Assembly: GCF_000145035.1 (NCBI RefSeq) | Contig: NC_014387.1 | Location: 1,062,276 to 1,126,275, forward strand | Source: Butyrivibrio proteoclasticus B316 | Lineage (GTDB): Bacteria; Bacillota; Clostridia; Lachnospirales; Lachnospiraceae | Length of the DNA stretch: 64,000 nucleotides | Reading direction: 5' to 3' | Part shown: positions 8,695 through 17,359 of the stretch, piece after piece | Layout of the letters: each line of letters begins with the position of its first letter | Position numbering within the stretch: position 1 is the stretch's first letter | Notes under the pieces: model-generated | Database searches by the model: none | Seen by the model: the letters and a program-made list of their open reading frames with translations, nothing else | What the model was told of the DNA's origin: nothing | Position numbers and translations under genes: made by a program

Positions 8695-9105
8695 ATGGCA
8701 GTCGTAGAGGAATTACTCCGCGCCGAGAATGATGGTAGCATCAGCTTTGGTAACTATGAGCTTTCAGAGAAAAAGAAGGTTGAGAACTTCGAACACAATG
8801 GAGACCTTCTCAAGGTTAAGACTTTCAAGGATATTACCAAGCTGGAATGTAATGAGAATTTCGTATATGAGTCAGTTCCGGGAACCACAGTACTAGGATT
8901 CAAGGATACAGACAAGGGAGTTGAGTTTAGTGTAGAGGGTGCTAGCGATGCACAGATCACACTGGGGCTTTTGGAAAACACAGAATACAGCGTGTTTGTA
9001 AATGGTAGCAGTATTGGCAAGATGAGTACTAATCTTGGAGGAAAGCTTAATCTCAGCGTTGAGCTTTCTGCAAATGGTAAAGCTACAGTAAGAGTTGAGA
9101 AATAA
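8695..9105 (+). CDS. Conserved-type hypothetical protein (136 aa, beta-rich)
   Basis: I do not recognise the family. The product has no signal peptide or TM segment. It begins with a short helix (MAVVEELLRAEN), then alternating charged and hydrophobic stretches that suggest a beta-sandwich, with NTEYSVFVNGSSIGKMSTNLGGKLN near the C-terminus resembling a carbohydrate-binding or adhesin-like beta fold only in style. AGGAGG lies 6 nt before the ATG, and a terminator follows the stop, so it is a monocistronic, probably well translated cytosolic protein. Confidence 0.7.
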   Translation: MAVVEELLRAENDGSISFGNYELSEKKKVENFEHNGDLLKVKTFKDITKLECNENFVYESVPGTTVLGFKDTDKGVEFSVEGASDAQITLGLLENTEYSVFVNGSSIGKMSTNLGGKLNLSVELSANGKATVRVEK

Positions 9106-9121
9106 TTGATCTTGTTTATCA

Positions 9122-9155
9122 AGGAGCTTTCTGCTGAGCCAGGAAGCTCCTTTTT
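9122..9155 (+). terminator. Terminator after the 136-aa gene
   Basis: The stem AGGAGCTT / AAGCTCCT (9122-9129 with 9144-9151) is followed by TTTTT. Confidence 0.8.
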
Positions 9156-9164
9156 GTTGTACAG

Positions 9165-9198
9165 GACCGGCAAGCTAATGGATGCTTGCATACGAATG
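9165..9198. repeat. GACCGGCAAGC dispersed repeat, copy 1
   Basis: 34 bp starting GACCGGCAAGC are shared, with 2 differences, with 12567-12600. Internal GCAAGC/GCTTGC can form a small hairpin. Both copies lie just downstream of a terminator T-tract. It precedes radA by 33 bp. Confidence 0.55.
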
Positions 9199-9230
9199 GA
9201 AATTGTTCTATATAGATGTTGGGAGGGAAA

Positions 9231-10607
9231 ATGGCAACTAAGATTAAGACAGTTTTTTTCTGCCAGAGCTGTGGCTATGAATCATCCAAGTGGATGGGCC
9301 AATGCCCTGGATGCAGAGAGTGGAATACCTTTGTTGAGGAGACTGTTAAGCCTGCAAGTAAGGCTTCGGGCAAGCAATCATCAGCTCTTTCTACGGGAGA
9401 ATATAATAAACCTGTGAGCCTCTCAGAGATTGAGATGAGGGATGAGGAAAGAGCGGATACTCATATAGGCGAATTCAACAGGGTTCTTGGAGGAGGGCTT
9501 GTAAGGGGATCACTTATTCTTGTGGGCGGAGATCCGGGTATCGGTAAGTCTACACTTCTTTTGCAGGTCGCAGGTAATCTTTCCGGTGATAAAAGAGATG
9601 TTTTATATATATCAGGTGAGGAATCACTCAGACAGATCAAGCTAAGAGCCAACAGGCTTGGAAAGTTTTCTGAGAGCCTTAAGTTTTTGTGTGAAACAAA
9701 TCTGTCAAATGTTGAGGAGGCCATTGTCAGAACCAAGCCCGAGGTTATCATAATCGACTCAATCCAGACTATGGCTAATGAATCTGTTTCCTCGGCTCCG
9801 GGAAGTGTTTCTCAGGTCAGAGAATCTACAGCTGTTCTCATGCGAATTGCCAAGAGCATGAATATTACTGTGTTTATTGTGGGTCATGTCACCAAAGAGG
9901 GACAGGTTGCAGGACCAAGAGTTTTAGAGCACATGGTTGATACTGTTCTCTATTTTGAGGGCGATAGACATGCATCCTACAGGATTCTAAGAGCAGTCAA
10001 GAACAGATTTGGCTCTACCAACGAGATTGGTGTGTTTGAAATGCAGGAGAAGGGACTTGCAGAGGTTACCAATCCTTCTGAGTTTATGCTTGATGGAAGA
10101 CCTGAAAATGCCAGCGGCTCTGTAGTTACCTGCTCTGTAGAAGGAACAAGACCTATACTCATAGAAGTTCAGGCACTTGTTACACATACTAATTTTGGTT
10201 TTCCCAGAAGACAGGCAAATGGAACTGACTACAACAGAGTAAATCTCTTGATGGCAGTTCTGGAAAAGAGAATTGGCCTTCAGCTTGGGGATTTTGATGC
10301 GTATGTCAATCTTGCGGGTGGAATGAAGGTTGCTGAGCCATCGCTTGATCTTGGAATATGTCTTGCTATTATTTCAAGTTTCAAGAATAAGCCAATAAGC
10401 GATGATGTGATTGCTTTTGGTGAAGTTGGTCTTTCCGGAGAAGTGAGGTCTGTCAGCATGGGCGAGTCTAGAGTAATGGAGGCTCAGAAGCTTGGATTTA
10501 AGACCTGTATTGTGCCAAAAGCGCTTGAGGATAAACTTAAGAAGTCTTCAAAGGGCATAGAAATAATAGGAGTAGCATCTGTTTCCGATGCTATGAAGCT
10601 TATATAA
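9231..10607 (+). CDS. radA: DNA repair protein RadA
   Basis: RadA is a RecA-like ATPase that promotes branch migration during recombinational repair. The start ATG 9231 follows GGGAGG closely and gives the usual MATKIKTVFFCQSCG N-terminus (458 aa). Features in order: C4 zinc finger (CQSCG...CPGC), Walker A GGDPGIGKST, Walker B-like VIIIDSIQT, the RadA-specific KNRFGS motif, and a C-terminal Lon-protease-like domain with GGMKVAEPSLDL. Common neighbour of clpC in Firmicutes, as here. An ATG 15 nt upstream is in frame but overlaps the ribosome binding site. Confidence 0.95.
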   Translation: MATKIKTVFFCQSCGYESSKWMGQCPGCREWNTFVEETVKPASKASGKQSSALSTGEYNKPVSLSEIEMRDEERADTHIGEFNRVLGGGLVRGSLILVGGDPGIGKSTLLLQVAGNLSGDKRDVLYISGEESLRQIKLRANRLGKFSESLKFLCETNLSNVEEAIVRTKPEVIIIDSIQTMANESVSSAPGSVSQVRESTAVLMRIAKSMNITVFIVGHVTKEGQVAGPRVLEHMVDTVLYFEGDRHASYRILRAVKNRFGSTNEIGVFEMQEKGLAEVTNPSEFMLDGRPENASGSVVTCSVEGTRPILIEVQALVTHTNFGFPRRQANGTDYNRVNLLMAVLEKRIGLQLGDFDAYVNLAGGMKVAEPSLDLGICLAIISSFKNKPISDDVIAFGEVGLSGEVRSVSMGESRVMEAQKLGFKTCIVPKALEDKLKKSSKGIEIIGVASVSDAMKLI

Positions 10608-10733
10608 AGACTCTTGCGGAATGATCATAATTGTCTTTTAAAAAACAAAAAATATTTTTAATATGATTGATGATGTGATTTTTTCTTTGGTATTATAAGT
10701 AGGTAATTTTTTTTAGGGAGTTGTTAAAAGGCG

Positions 10734-12491
10734 ATGTCTGGGCGAATCGGTAAATCTCTTGCACTAATATGTGCAATGGCTAGTTTTATAGCTGCAATGG
10801 GGAGCAGCAGTGTCATTTCACGTGCGGAAGAGTATGCCGGGGACAATATGCTCGTGGCTGAACCGGAACAACCTGTGTATGAAGAATCCGAGGGGGATTC
10901 AGGAGATGAGATAATAGGGGACTTCATAGAGGCTTCATTAGGATACGACGTGTGTTTCTTTATTAAGAATAAAGCTGACGCGGACATTCCTAATGAACCT
11001 GCTAGTCACCCGTCTTCAGATTATTCGGCGGCAATCAGAATAAATAATGACGCTAGGAAAGCCGAATTTGTCTATGATCGGAACTTCGACGAAAGTACGG
11101 GCCAGTTTGAATCTGATGGCTTTACAGTTAAGAGCGAAGTTCTGAGTCGTGTAATGAGATTTCCTACAGAGGACGAAATTAAGACAGTTTATCCGGAGTT
11201 TGATCCGAAGAGTCAGTATGTCTTTTGGTATGTGTTTAAAAAGGCTTCTACTGCAGAACCTAATACAGATGTTTTTCTGCATGTGGATGGCGTGATCAGG
11301 ACCAGGCAATGCCATAGCTCTGGCGAAGAGGAGGATGAGCCTGACCCGGCACCAGGATCAGAAGGCAGCACAGAACCTGGAAATGGAGAGCCGGAAAGTG
11401 ATAAACCTGTAGAAGAGCCTGTATTTGATGCTGAAGATATTTCTTTTAATGTCTATTCCAAGAATGTAGAGAGCATTGTTAGAAATGGAGAAGAATATGT
11501 AGGAGGATTTGTTGTAGAAATCCTTGATAAGAATAGTAATCTTCTTACGCAGTATGTATTTGGAATAAATGGACAGCTTATTTCTGAGGATAGCCCTCTG
11601 GAAGCCAGTCAGACTGGTTCCGGCAATATAGATGCTTCTTTGGAAAATGATATTGGAATTAGCTGGGGAGCAGGAAAGAGTCTTTCTTATAACGGCCTGG
11701 CTTTTCATGTAAATGTAGATGCAGCCTACATTAAGAAGGCAAATGATGAGTTTCAGGTTATTCCTCTGCTATTTGCGGGAAGCGAAGTTAAGCCTGGTGA
11801 AATTATGGTGTCAGATGCTGCCGGAAATGCTCTCGCAAGTGCGACCAGTGTTCCAAGAGTTGCAGAGAAACACAAGGTAACGGTCACTGCCGGTACTTCT
11901 GTTCAGAATGATAATGGTCAGACGCTTACTAATACAGAAGCAATTGTTTCCGATGGAAGTCTCATGAAAGGACATAGAATGGAGGCTACTTTTAATGGAA
12001 GCCAGACAGGTCCCGGAGAGAGCGTTAATGAGATAACTGATATTCATATTTATGATAGTAATGGCAGAGAAGCTACAGCCTATTATGATGTTACTCTTAA
12101 GAAGGGAAAGCTCATTCTTGTAGACAGTAAAGAATCAGCGGCAGATGATAACAGTACCGGTTCTGCAGTGACAAGAATTCTTGTCAGGGATGAGAATGAA
12201 ACAACGATCAGTAACAGTCAGCATGCACTTGGCTCAGGCAGAGATGATAATGATAGCATCAAGACTGGAACCGCTACAGCTTCCTTTAAGAAAATGTCTT
12301 ACAGTGATAAGACTGTTAAGGACGGACAACTTGATTCAGACAAAAAAGCTTTTGCTGACGGGCAGGTTCTTGGCGCAAGAAGGGCAGATACAGGTGACTA
12401 TACTGTGAATGCTGGAGCGAGACTGGCACTGATAGTGCTGTGCCTGATGCTTATATCTATAATTGAAATAAAAAGAAATAAAACGAAATAA
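10734..12491 (+). CDS. Large secreted surface protein with C-terminal membrane anchor
   Basis: 585 aa of unrecognised family. An N-terminal signal peptide (hydrophobic core about 8-27, cleavage near SRAEE) and a C-terminal hydrophobic helix followed by IEIKRNKTK place it outside the membrane with a short basic cytoplasmic end. A proline/glutamate/glycine linker lies near residues 200-225. The repeated-looking ectodomain contains DISFNVYSKNVESI and HKVTVTAGTSVQNDNG stretches. Before the helix is VLGARRADTGD, which resembles the VLGARRLPQTG anchor of the LPxTG protein at 38.3 kb, so a sortase-like or related sorting signal is possible. It is followed by a terminator. Confidence 0.65.
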   Translation: MSGRIGKSLALICAMASFIAAMGSSSVISRAEEYAGDNMLVAEPEQPVYEESEGDSGDEIIGDFIEASLGYDVCFFIKNKADADIPNEPASHPSSDYSAAIRINNDARKAEFVYDRNFDESTGQFESDGFTVKSEVLSRVMRFPTEDEIKTVYPEFDPKSQYVFWYVFKKASTAEPNTDVFLHVDGVIRTRQCHSSGEEEDEPDPAPGSEGSTEPGNGEPESDKPVEEPVFDAEDISFNVYSKNVESIVRNGEEYVGGFVVEILDKNSNLLTQYVFGINGQLISEDSPLEASQTGSGNIDASLENDIGISWGAGKSLSYNGLAFHVNVDAAYIKKANDEFQVIPLLFAGSEVKPGEIMVSDAAGNALASATSVPRVAEKHKVTVTAGTSVQNDNGQTLTNTEAIVSDGSLMKGHRMEATFNGSQTGPGESVNEITDIHIYDSNGREATAYYDVTLKKGKLILVDSKESAADDNSTGSAVTRILVRDENETTISNSQHALGSGRDDNDSIKTGTATASFKKMSYSDKTVKDGQLDSDKKAFADGQVLGARRADTGDYTVNAGARLALIVLCLMLISIIEIKRNKTK

Positions 12492-12511
12492 AGTATAATA
12501 TTTTATCTAAA

Positions 12512-12556
12512 AAGTGTCGATAAGATTTATGTATGAAATCTTGTTGGCACTTTTTT
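12512..12556 (+). terminator. Terminator after the 585-aa surface protein
   Basis: An imperfect 17-bp stem (AAGTGTCGATAAGATTT with AAATCTTGTTGGCACTT) is followed by TTTTTT. Confidence 0.8.
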
Positions 12557-12566
12557 GTGTGCACAA

Positions 12567-12612
12567 GACCGGCAAGCGAATGGATGCTTGCATACAAATT
12601 CATTTGCCGGTC
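12567..12612. repeat. GACCGGCAAGC dispersed repeat, copy 2 (complete palindrome)
   Basis: The outer arms GACCGGCAA and TTGCCGGTC pair, with an internal GCAAGC/GCTTGC hairpin, giving a nested palindrome. The left 34 bp match 9165-9198; that copy lacks the right arm. Confidence 0.55.
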
Positions 12613-12649
12613 GCAAGGACATGGAGCACAAAGTGCGGAATGTCTGTGT

Positions 12650-12685
12650 GCAGAATCGAGTAGGAATCAGCCTACTCGATTGTGC
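12650..12685. repeat. 15-bp hairpin upstream of the transglutaminase-like gene
   Basis: GCAGAATCGAGTAGG (12650-12664) pairs with CCTACTCGATTGTGC (12671-12685), one G-T pair, loop AATCAG. It is followed by AATTTT and then the GGAGG of the next gene 9 nt later, so it may be a weak terminator or an RBS-proximal regulatory hairpin. Confidence 0.5.
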
Positions 12686-12705
12686 AATTTTGACGGAGGC
12701 AGGTT

Positions 12706-13818
12706 ATGTCTGGAAGATTACTTAGAAGAATAGGGAAAACTATTATATGTGTTGCCTTGGGGGCAGTTATTCTTTTTAATTCTCCTGTTGTGAGCAGAGC
12801 TTATGATGATACAGTTTCTATATCTGAAGATACCTATAATACTCTTACAAAGGGAACCAGGGTGTACAACGGAGTGGACTATGGCGCCAAGTATGGCTAC
12901 AATCCGCTGTACTATTTCCTGAATTATAACGACCTTAGAATTGCTTATGGTGCTGATCCTGCCAAGCTTGTGGAGCACTATGCTTTGTTTGGAATAAAGG
13001 AAAACAGAGTTGCCAATAGACAGATCACCAGGGGAGCTCATTCCTGGGGCAGCAGTAATGAGTATATAGTTCCGTCCAATCAGCTGACCTCAAATCAAAG
13101 TAATGGAATGACGGTTATTCCGGAACAGCTTCACAATAATGGCGGAATGAACAAGCGACAGGATGTCGAGGCCAGAAGTGTGGCTAAGCAATTGGCAGAC
13201 AGCATTTATGAGATTGTAATGCTGGCAAATAACCCGGAAGATAGTAATAAAAACAGCAGTTCCAGTAGCAGTAGCCAGGAAGAAAAGAAGCCGGTTATTA
13301 ATGAGATACAGATGGTGGCATATGCTACGGGAGTTGTCCAGGCTTATTGCAAGGCTGGAAAAGAGCTGACCAGAGAAGAAGTTGCTGCCACTAATAGCAA
13401 GGTATATAGAACATCCTATGGAGTTTTCTGTGCTCATGAGTTTACCAGTGCTGGAGCTACAAGAGCTTTGGGACTTATCCTGGATTATCTTGATGCTGAT
13501 ATACATAGGGATTATCCGGATGCACCTCCAATTAAGTGGGTACATGTCAATGCAAATACCTGGAATCTGCAGTTCTGCCAGATTGCATGTAATAATCATG
13601 AAGCCTATGCAGATGCTATAAATGGCATTGCCGGATATGGCAAGCACCCTACGCAGGGCGGAGTTGAGAAAGATATTCAGTCCTATGTCAGTGTTGCTAC
13701 TTTGACGCAGATCATCAATACAAGACCTCCTTTTACTGACGATGGACTTTATAGTACTCAGGATCTTCCTAAGAATACTAATCCTATGACGGGTACAGCT
13801 AACGACTATAAATGGTAA
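12706..13818 (+). CDS. Secreted protein with a surface-repeat unit and a transglutaminase-like domain
   Basis: 370 aa. GGAGG lies 6 nt before the ATG. An N-terminal signal peptide (hydrophobic core about 13-28) is followed by one unit of the type YNPLYYFLNYNDLRIAYGAD...HYALFGIKENR, a repeat known from clostridial surface proteins. A Ser/Asn linker (about 180-195) leads to a C-terminal domain with YGVFCAHEF and KWVHVNANTW, where Cys and His are spaced as in transglutaminase-like cysteine peptidases. The third (Asp) residue is not obvious, so the assignment is tentative. The next gene, a clearer transglutaminase, starts 36 bp downstream; the two are probably co-transcribed. Confidence 0.6.
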   Translation: MSGRLLRRIGKTIICVALGAVILFNSPVVSRAYDDTVSISEDTYNTLTKGTRVYNGVDYGAKYGYNPLYYFLNYNDLRIAYGADPAKLVEHYALFGIKENRVANRQITRGAHSWGSSNEYIVPSNQLTSNQSNGMTVIPEQLHNNGGMNKRQDVEARSVAKQLADSIYEIVMLANNPEDSNKNSSSSSSSQEEKKPVINEIQMVAYATGVVQAYCKAGKELTREEVAATNSKVYRTSYGVFCAHEFTSAGATRALGLILDYLDADIHRDYPDAPPIKWVHVNANTWNLQFCQIACNNHEAYADAINGIAGYGKHPTQGGVEKDIQSYVSVATLTQIINTRPPFTDDGLYSTQDLPKNTNPMTGTANDYKW

Positions 13819-13853
13819 TAATGGGATAGGGATATAAGCAGCAATACCGGGAA

Positions 13854-14840
13854 ATGACAATGAGAAAAAGATGTTTGGGCTTTATTTCAATAATCTTAAT
13901 ACTGATTATCTTTTGCACTACCACAGTTTCGTCAAAGGCTACAAGTGGATATGGCGGATTTGGCGGAGAGACGATTGATGCGTCCACTTTTGGGAGTGAC
14001 TATCGTATTACAACAATCCATATAGGAAGTAATGTAAGTAAGATTTCTTCGTCTGCCTTCAGAAACCTGATCAATCTCAGGTCTATCACTGTTAGCAGCA
14101 ATAATCCTTCCTATGCTTCTTACAGTGGATGCCTCTATGACAAGGACTTTACTGAGCTTTTATGCTTTCCTGCTAATCTTTCAGGTGCATATATCCCGGA
14201 AAGTGTTGTATCAATTGGAAAATACGCACTTTATGGAGTGCCTGATAAGCTAAAGAAAAGCATAGTGGACGTGGTCGAGAGCCAGGCTTCAGAAAATGGG
14301 ACAGATATGGATTTCCCGGGAGCTCACTTCGTTCATGTAGACAATTTGGTTAAGTGGAGATGCGCTGATGGAACGGTCATAGTTCCTAATTCTGACCTAA
14401 TGGCAATGTGTGCGTCAGTTGTGAATGATTGCACAACCTACAACATGAAAAGAAGTAACCAGCTTGAAAACTGCTTTTACTATACGGCGGAGATTCTGTC
14501 CTATGAAAGAAGTATGGATACTCCTTCAGGGGACTGGACCAGAGAATATGCAGAAAAAGCTCTTTTAACCGGAAAGGCAAACTGCTATGGCTATGCTGCC
14601 GCTTTTGCATATATAGCCAGCGGACTGGGGTACGAAGCAAGAGTATGTACAGGAACAGTTACCTCTTCTCTTGGAGGAAGAACAGCCCACGCCTGGACAG
14701 AAGTCAAGGTGGGCAGCAGGTGGTATGTTTTTGATGCTGAGATGCAGGATGCCAAGGGAGATGGGTACTACAAACAGACATATGACAGTTACCCGGCAGG
14801 ACCTTTGGAAACAGAGATGATTTATAAGGTGAGCTTTTGA
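13854..14840 (+). CDS. Secreted BspA-type LRR plus transglutaminase-like protein
   Basis: 328 aa. Signal peptide or anchor at residues 5-22. Residues about 35-130 are BspA-type (LRR_5) leucine-rich repeats: ITTIHIGSNVSKISSSAF, NLRSITVSSNNPSYAS, YIPESVVSIGKYALYG. The C-terminal domain is a transglutaminase-like fold with a complete triad: C244 in ANCYGYA, H279 in AHAWTE, D294 in YVFDAE. Such domains can hydrolyse or crosslink peptide amides; the target here is unknown. The ribosome binding site is weak, consistent with coupling to the upstream gene. Confidence 0.78.
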   Translation: MTMRKRCLGFISIILILIIFCTTTVSSKATSGYGGFGGETIDASTFGSDYRITTIHIGSNVSKISSSAFRNLINLRSITVSSNNPSYASYSGCLYDKDFTELLCFPANLSGAYIPESVVSIGKYALYGVPDKLKKSIVDVVESQASENGTDMDFPGAHFVHVDNLVKWRCADGTVIVPNSDLMAMCASVVNDCTTYNMKRSNQLENCFYYTAEILSYERSMDTPSGDWTREYAEKALLTGKANCYGYAAAFAYIASGLGYEARVCTGTVTSSLGGRTAHAWTEVKVGSRWYVFDAEMQDAKGDGYYKQTYDSYPAGPLETEMIYKVSF

Positions 14841-14924
14841 TTTAATAATTTTAGCTCTAAGGTAAATGAAGTATCTGACCGAAATATTCTTTGCAGTTTT
14901 GTAAATGATTTTTTGGGAGGTAAG

Positions 14925-15359
14925 ATGAAAAGACTTATAGGTATTACATTTTCTATAGCAGGATTGATTTTATCAGTATTTGTAATAAATCTTTTGATGT
15001 ACAGTTTTGTGCCTTCATATCATGATGCACTTGAAGCTGCAGTTGAAGGAAACAGCGACATTCCCACGGTTACGGTTGATGAAGCCGGCAATGTTATGAT
15101 CCACGAGAGATCCGATAAGGCTCCAAGGGCATTAGCTATAGTCGACCTTGAGGATGAGGAAAACAGAGAAACACCACTGGCATCAAATATTGAAAATGAT
15201 AAGTATGTAGTTGTAGAAAAAGCTGCTAAAGTAAAGGAAGATGCGGAACAGGAACAACCGCAGAAGCAGATCATTGACAAGGAATATCATGAGGACTGCG
15301 GAACAGGCAAGGGATATTGGGTTATCACTTATTCTGATGGAAGTACAAGCGTTGAGTGA
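14925..15359 (+). CDS. Small membrane-anchored extracellular protein
   Basis: 144 aa. ATG 14925 is chosen because TGGGAGG ends 4-5 nt before it; an in-frame TTG 12 nt upstream overlaps that site. One N-terminal TM helix (about 4-25) is followed by an acidic extracellular region and a C-terminal CGTGKGYWVITYSDGSTSVE, whose G-Y-W-x-I-T-Y-S-D-G-S pattern resembles a small beta-hairpin tail found on other clostridial surface proteins. No catalytic motif. Unknown function, in a run of surface-protein genes. Confidence 0.6.
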   Translation: MKRLIGITFSIAGLILSVFVINLLMYSFVPSYHDALEAAVEGNSDIPTVTVDEAGNVMIHERSDKAPRALAIVDLEDEENRETPLASNIENDKYVVVEKAAKVKEDAEQEQPQKQIIDKEYHEDCGTGKGYWVITYSDGSTSVE

Positions 15360-15535
15360 AAGTGAATAGTAAATTCACTAAATATGCCTGTTTTTCGTTA
15401 TTTCTTTTACCCTGAAATATGTTAAGAAATGTAAAGAAAATTATAAGATTTTGTTAATATATGAATGCCCGCAGGGTGTTAATATTATGGTGAAGAAATG
15501 GATGTCTTTTCATAGATGCCACAGGGGTGTTTAAT

Positions 15536-16201
15536 ATGCATCAGGTTACCTATATTTCTTATGGAGAAGGAACTGTAGATATCGTGCTGGATTCATCCAG
15601 TCTCAATGAGGTCTCGGCGCCGGAGTTCAGGTTCGGAGACTATTCTAAGGTTGTTACTTCATGTTTTACTCAGAAAGAACTTGATAGGATCAGTAAAGGT
15701 GAGAACGCGGAGATCATCTTTTCATTTGTTGTCTCTGATGAGGCAGAGGATGAGCTGATGCAGGGGGAATATAGCTCTGCCATCGAGGAAAACGAGGCAA
15801 TTTTCGGCAACCTTAACGAAGGCATTTATGTGGATATAGATGCGGTTAAGTCTTTTGATGATGGAAAAGACATTCCGCTTTCGGATATTTCGTCAGATAT
15901 AGATATTCAGGTGGATATTCCTCTTTATCTGATAAACGAGGATAGATCCTATTACTATCTGACTAACAAGATGGGAAAATATGAGCTGTTTGAGGATTCA
16001 ACTCCGGACGCGGATGTGCTGACGGTTAATACAGATACGATCAGCTCCGGGCTTATTCTATATCAGGATAGGATGGAGAGTCTGATAGATCATAGCAAGA
16101 AGAGTGCGACAATAAGTCTGCAGTATGTGCTTATAGCAGGGATTTTCTGCCTTATAGGACTGTGGTTTTTAGTGGATCATTTTCACAAGAATTGTGCGTA
16201 A
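15536..16201 (+). CDS. C-terminal-type surface domain protein with TM anchor, possibly N-terminally truncated
   Basis: 221 aa. CAGGGG lies 8 nt before ATG 15536; the frame is open back to 15494 but offers only a GTG at 15527. There is no signal peptide, yet the C-terminus is a typical membrane anchor (YVLIAGIFCLIGLWFLV then a short basic tail), and the body (VSAPEFRFGDYSKVVTSCF, DIQVDIPLYLINEDRSYYYL, TPDADVLTVNTDTISSGLILYQD) looks like the last domain of longer clostridial surface proteins. It may be a decayed remainder of such a protein, or the anchor may insert without a cleaved signal. Confidence 0.55.
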   Translation: MHQVTYISYGEGTVDIVLDSSSLNEVSAPEFRFGDYSKVVTSCFTQKELDRISKGENAEIIFSFVVSDEAEDELMQGEYSSAIEENEAIFGNLNEGIYVDIDAVKSFDDGKDIPLSDISSDIDIQVDIPLYLINEDRSYYYLTNKMGKYELFEDSTPDADVLTVNTDTISSGLILYQDRMESLIDHSKKSATISLQYVLIAGIFCLIGLWFLVDHFHKNCA

Positions 16202-16294
16202 TATTATCTTTTTTTTTAGGAGATTTTGTGATAGTATATACTCTATTGCTAAATTTAGCTTATTTTACTTAATATAATTGTGTGGGGCAATGCG

Positions 16295-17359
16295 ATGAAA
16301 AAGAAAATGATCTGCTATATGATTATAGCGGCATTGGCGCTTTCTCTTATGGCAGGATGTTCAAATACACAGGAGAGCGAACCTGTTCAGGAATCTGTAG
16401 CATATAGTTCTTATAGTGATGCCAAAGTAGGGGTCTGTATTTATCAGAAGTCCGACAATTTCATGTCCCTATTTAGCAGTGAACTTGTTAAATACCTTGT
16501 TTCAAGGGGCTTTTCCAAGGACAATATAATACTTTATGACAGTAACAACGATGAAAATGTTCAGTTGTCTCAGGTTGAGGAGCTGATTGCATCCGGGATC
16601 AATGCGCTTATTATCAATCCTGTCAATTCTTCGGTTGCGCATTCTATCACCGACATGGCTTCAGCATCGAACATTCCGCTTGTGTATATTAATAGAGAAC
16701 CAAGCGGCGATGAAGAGAACAGATGGGAGATGTATCAGCTTAATGTTTGCTACGTTGGATGTGATGCAAGACAATCCGGTATATATCAGGGGGAAATTCT
16801 TTTATCTCTTGGCAAGAATAAGCTTGATCACAACGGCGATGGCAAGATCCAGTACTTTATGATCGAAGGTGCTCCTGAGAATATTGACGCAGGTTATAGA
16901 ACCCTTTATTCAGTTTCGGCGCTTCAGAATTCTGAAATGGAGATGGATTGTCTTCTTGATGAAGTTGGAAACTGGGATGAAACTACAGCTTCACTACTTG
17001 TGAGCAAGGGAATCCAGAACGGGCTTAAACCTGAGGTGATCATTTGCAACAATGATGCGATGGCACTTGGAGCTATCAAGGCAGCAGAAAAGTCAGGACT
17101 GGTTCCTGGCGAAGATGTCTATATTGTTGGCGTTGACGCGTTACCTGAAGCTATCGAAATGATAAAGGCCGGCAAACTGGCAGGCACTGTTTACAATGAT
17201 TATGTTCTTCAGTCCCACAAATCTGCAGATGCAGTTATCAATTACCTTAAGGGCATCGACAATGAGCATTACATTGGATGCGATTATGTAAAGGTAGATA
17301 TTGATAATGCAGAGAGCATCGCAGGTCTCACTAATACTGACGAAGAAGACATTGATTGA
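16295..17359 (+). CDS. Galactose-type periplasmic-binding lipoprotein (MglB family)
   Basis: 354 aa. ATG 16295 follows GGGG; a GTG 15 nt upstream is less likely. Lipobox near LMAGC (lipidated Cys about 22). A type I periplasmic-binding fold follows, with VGVCIYQKSDNFMS, the sugar-binding INREPS, the Ca-binding loop DHNGDGKIQ typical of the MglB glucose/galactose protein, and CNNDAMALGAIKAAEKSG. It would capture a hexose at the cell surface. No permease or ATPase is next to it, so it either shares a transporter encoded elsewhere or serves as a sensor. A TATAAT at 16273-16278 could be its -10 box, though no well-spaced -35 is evident. Confidence 0.85.
   Translation: MKKKMICYMIIAALALSLMAGCSNTQESEPVQESVAYSSYSDAKVGVCIYQKSDNFMSLFSSELVKYLVSRGFSKDNIILYDSNNDENVQLSQVEELIASGINALIINPVNSSVAHSITDMASASNIPLVYINREPSGDEENRWEMYQLNVCYVGCDARQSGIYQGEILLSLGKNKLDHNGDGKIQYFMIEGAPENIDAGYRTLYSVSALQNSEMEMDCLLDEVGNWDETTASLLVSKGIQNGLKPEVIICNNDAMALGAIKAAEKSGLVPGEDVYIVGVDALPEAIEMIKAGKLAGTVYNDYVLQSHKSADAVINYLKGIDNEHYIGCDYVKVDIDNAESIAGLTNTDEEDID

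Noticed and set aside
9106..9417. 103-aa frame overlapping radA
   Set aside because: It contains the terminator and the repeat and is out of frame with radA, which has clear family motifs.
12533..12733. 66-aa reading frame
   Set aside because: It runs through a terminator, a palindromic repeat and a hairpin and overlaps the signal peptide region of the real gene in another frame.
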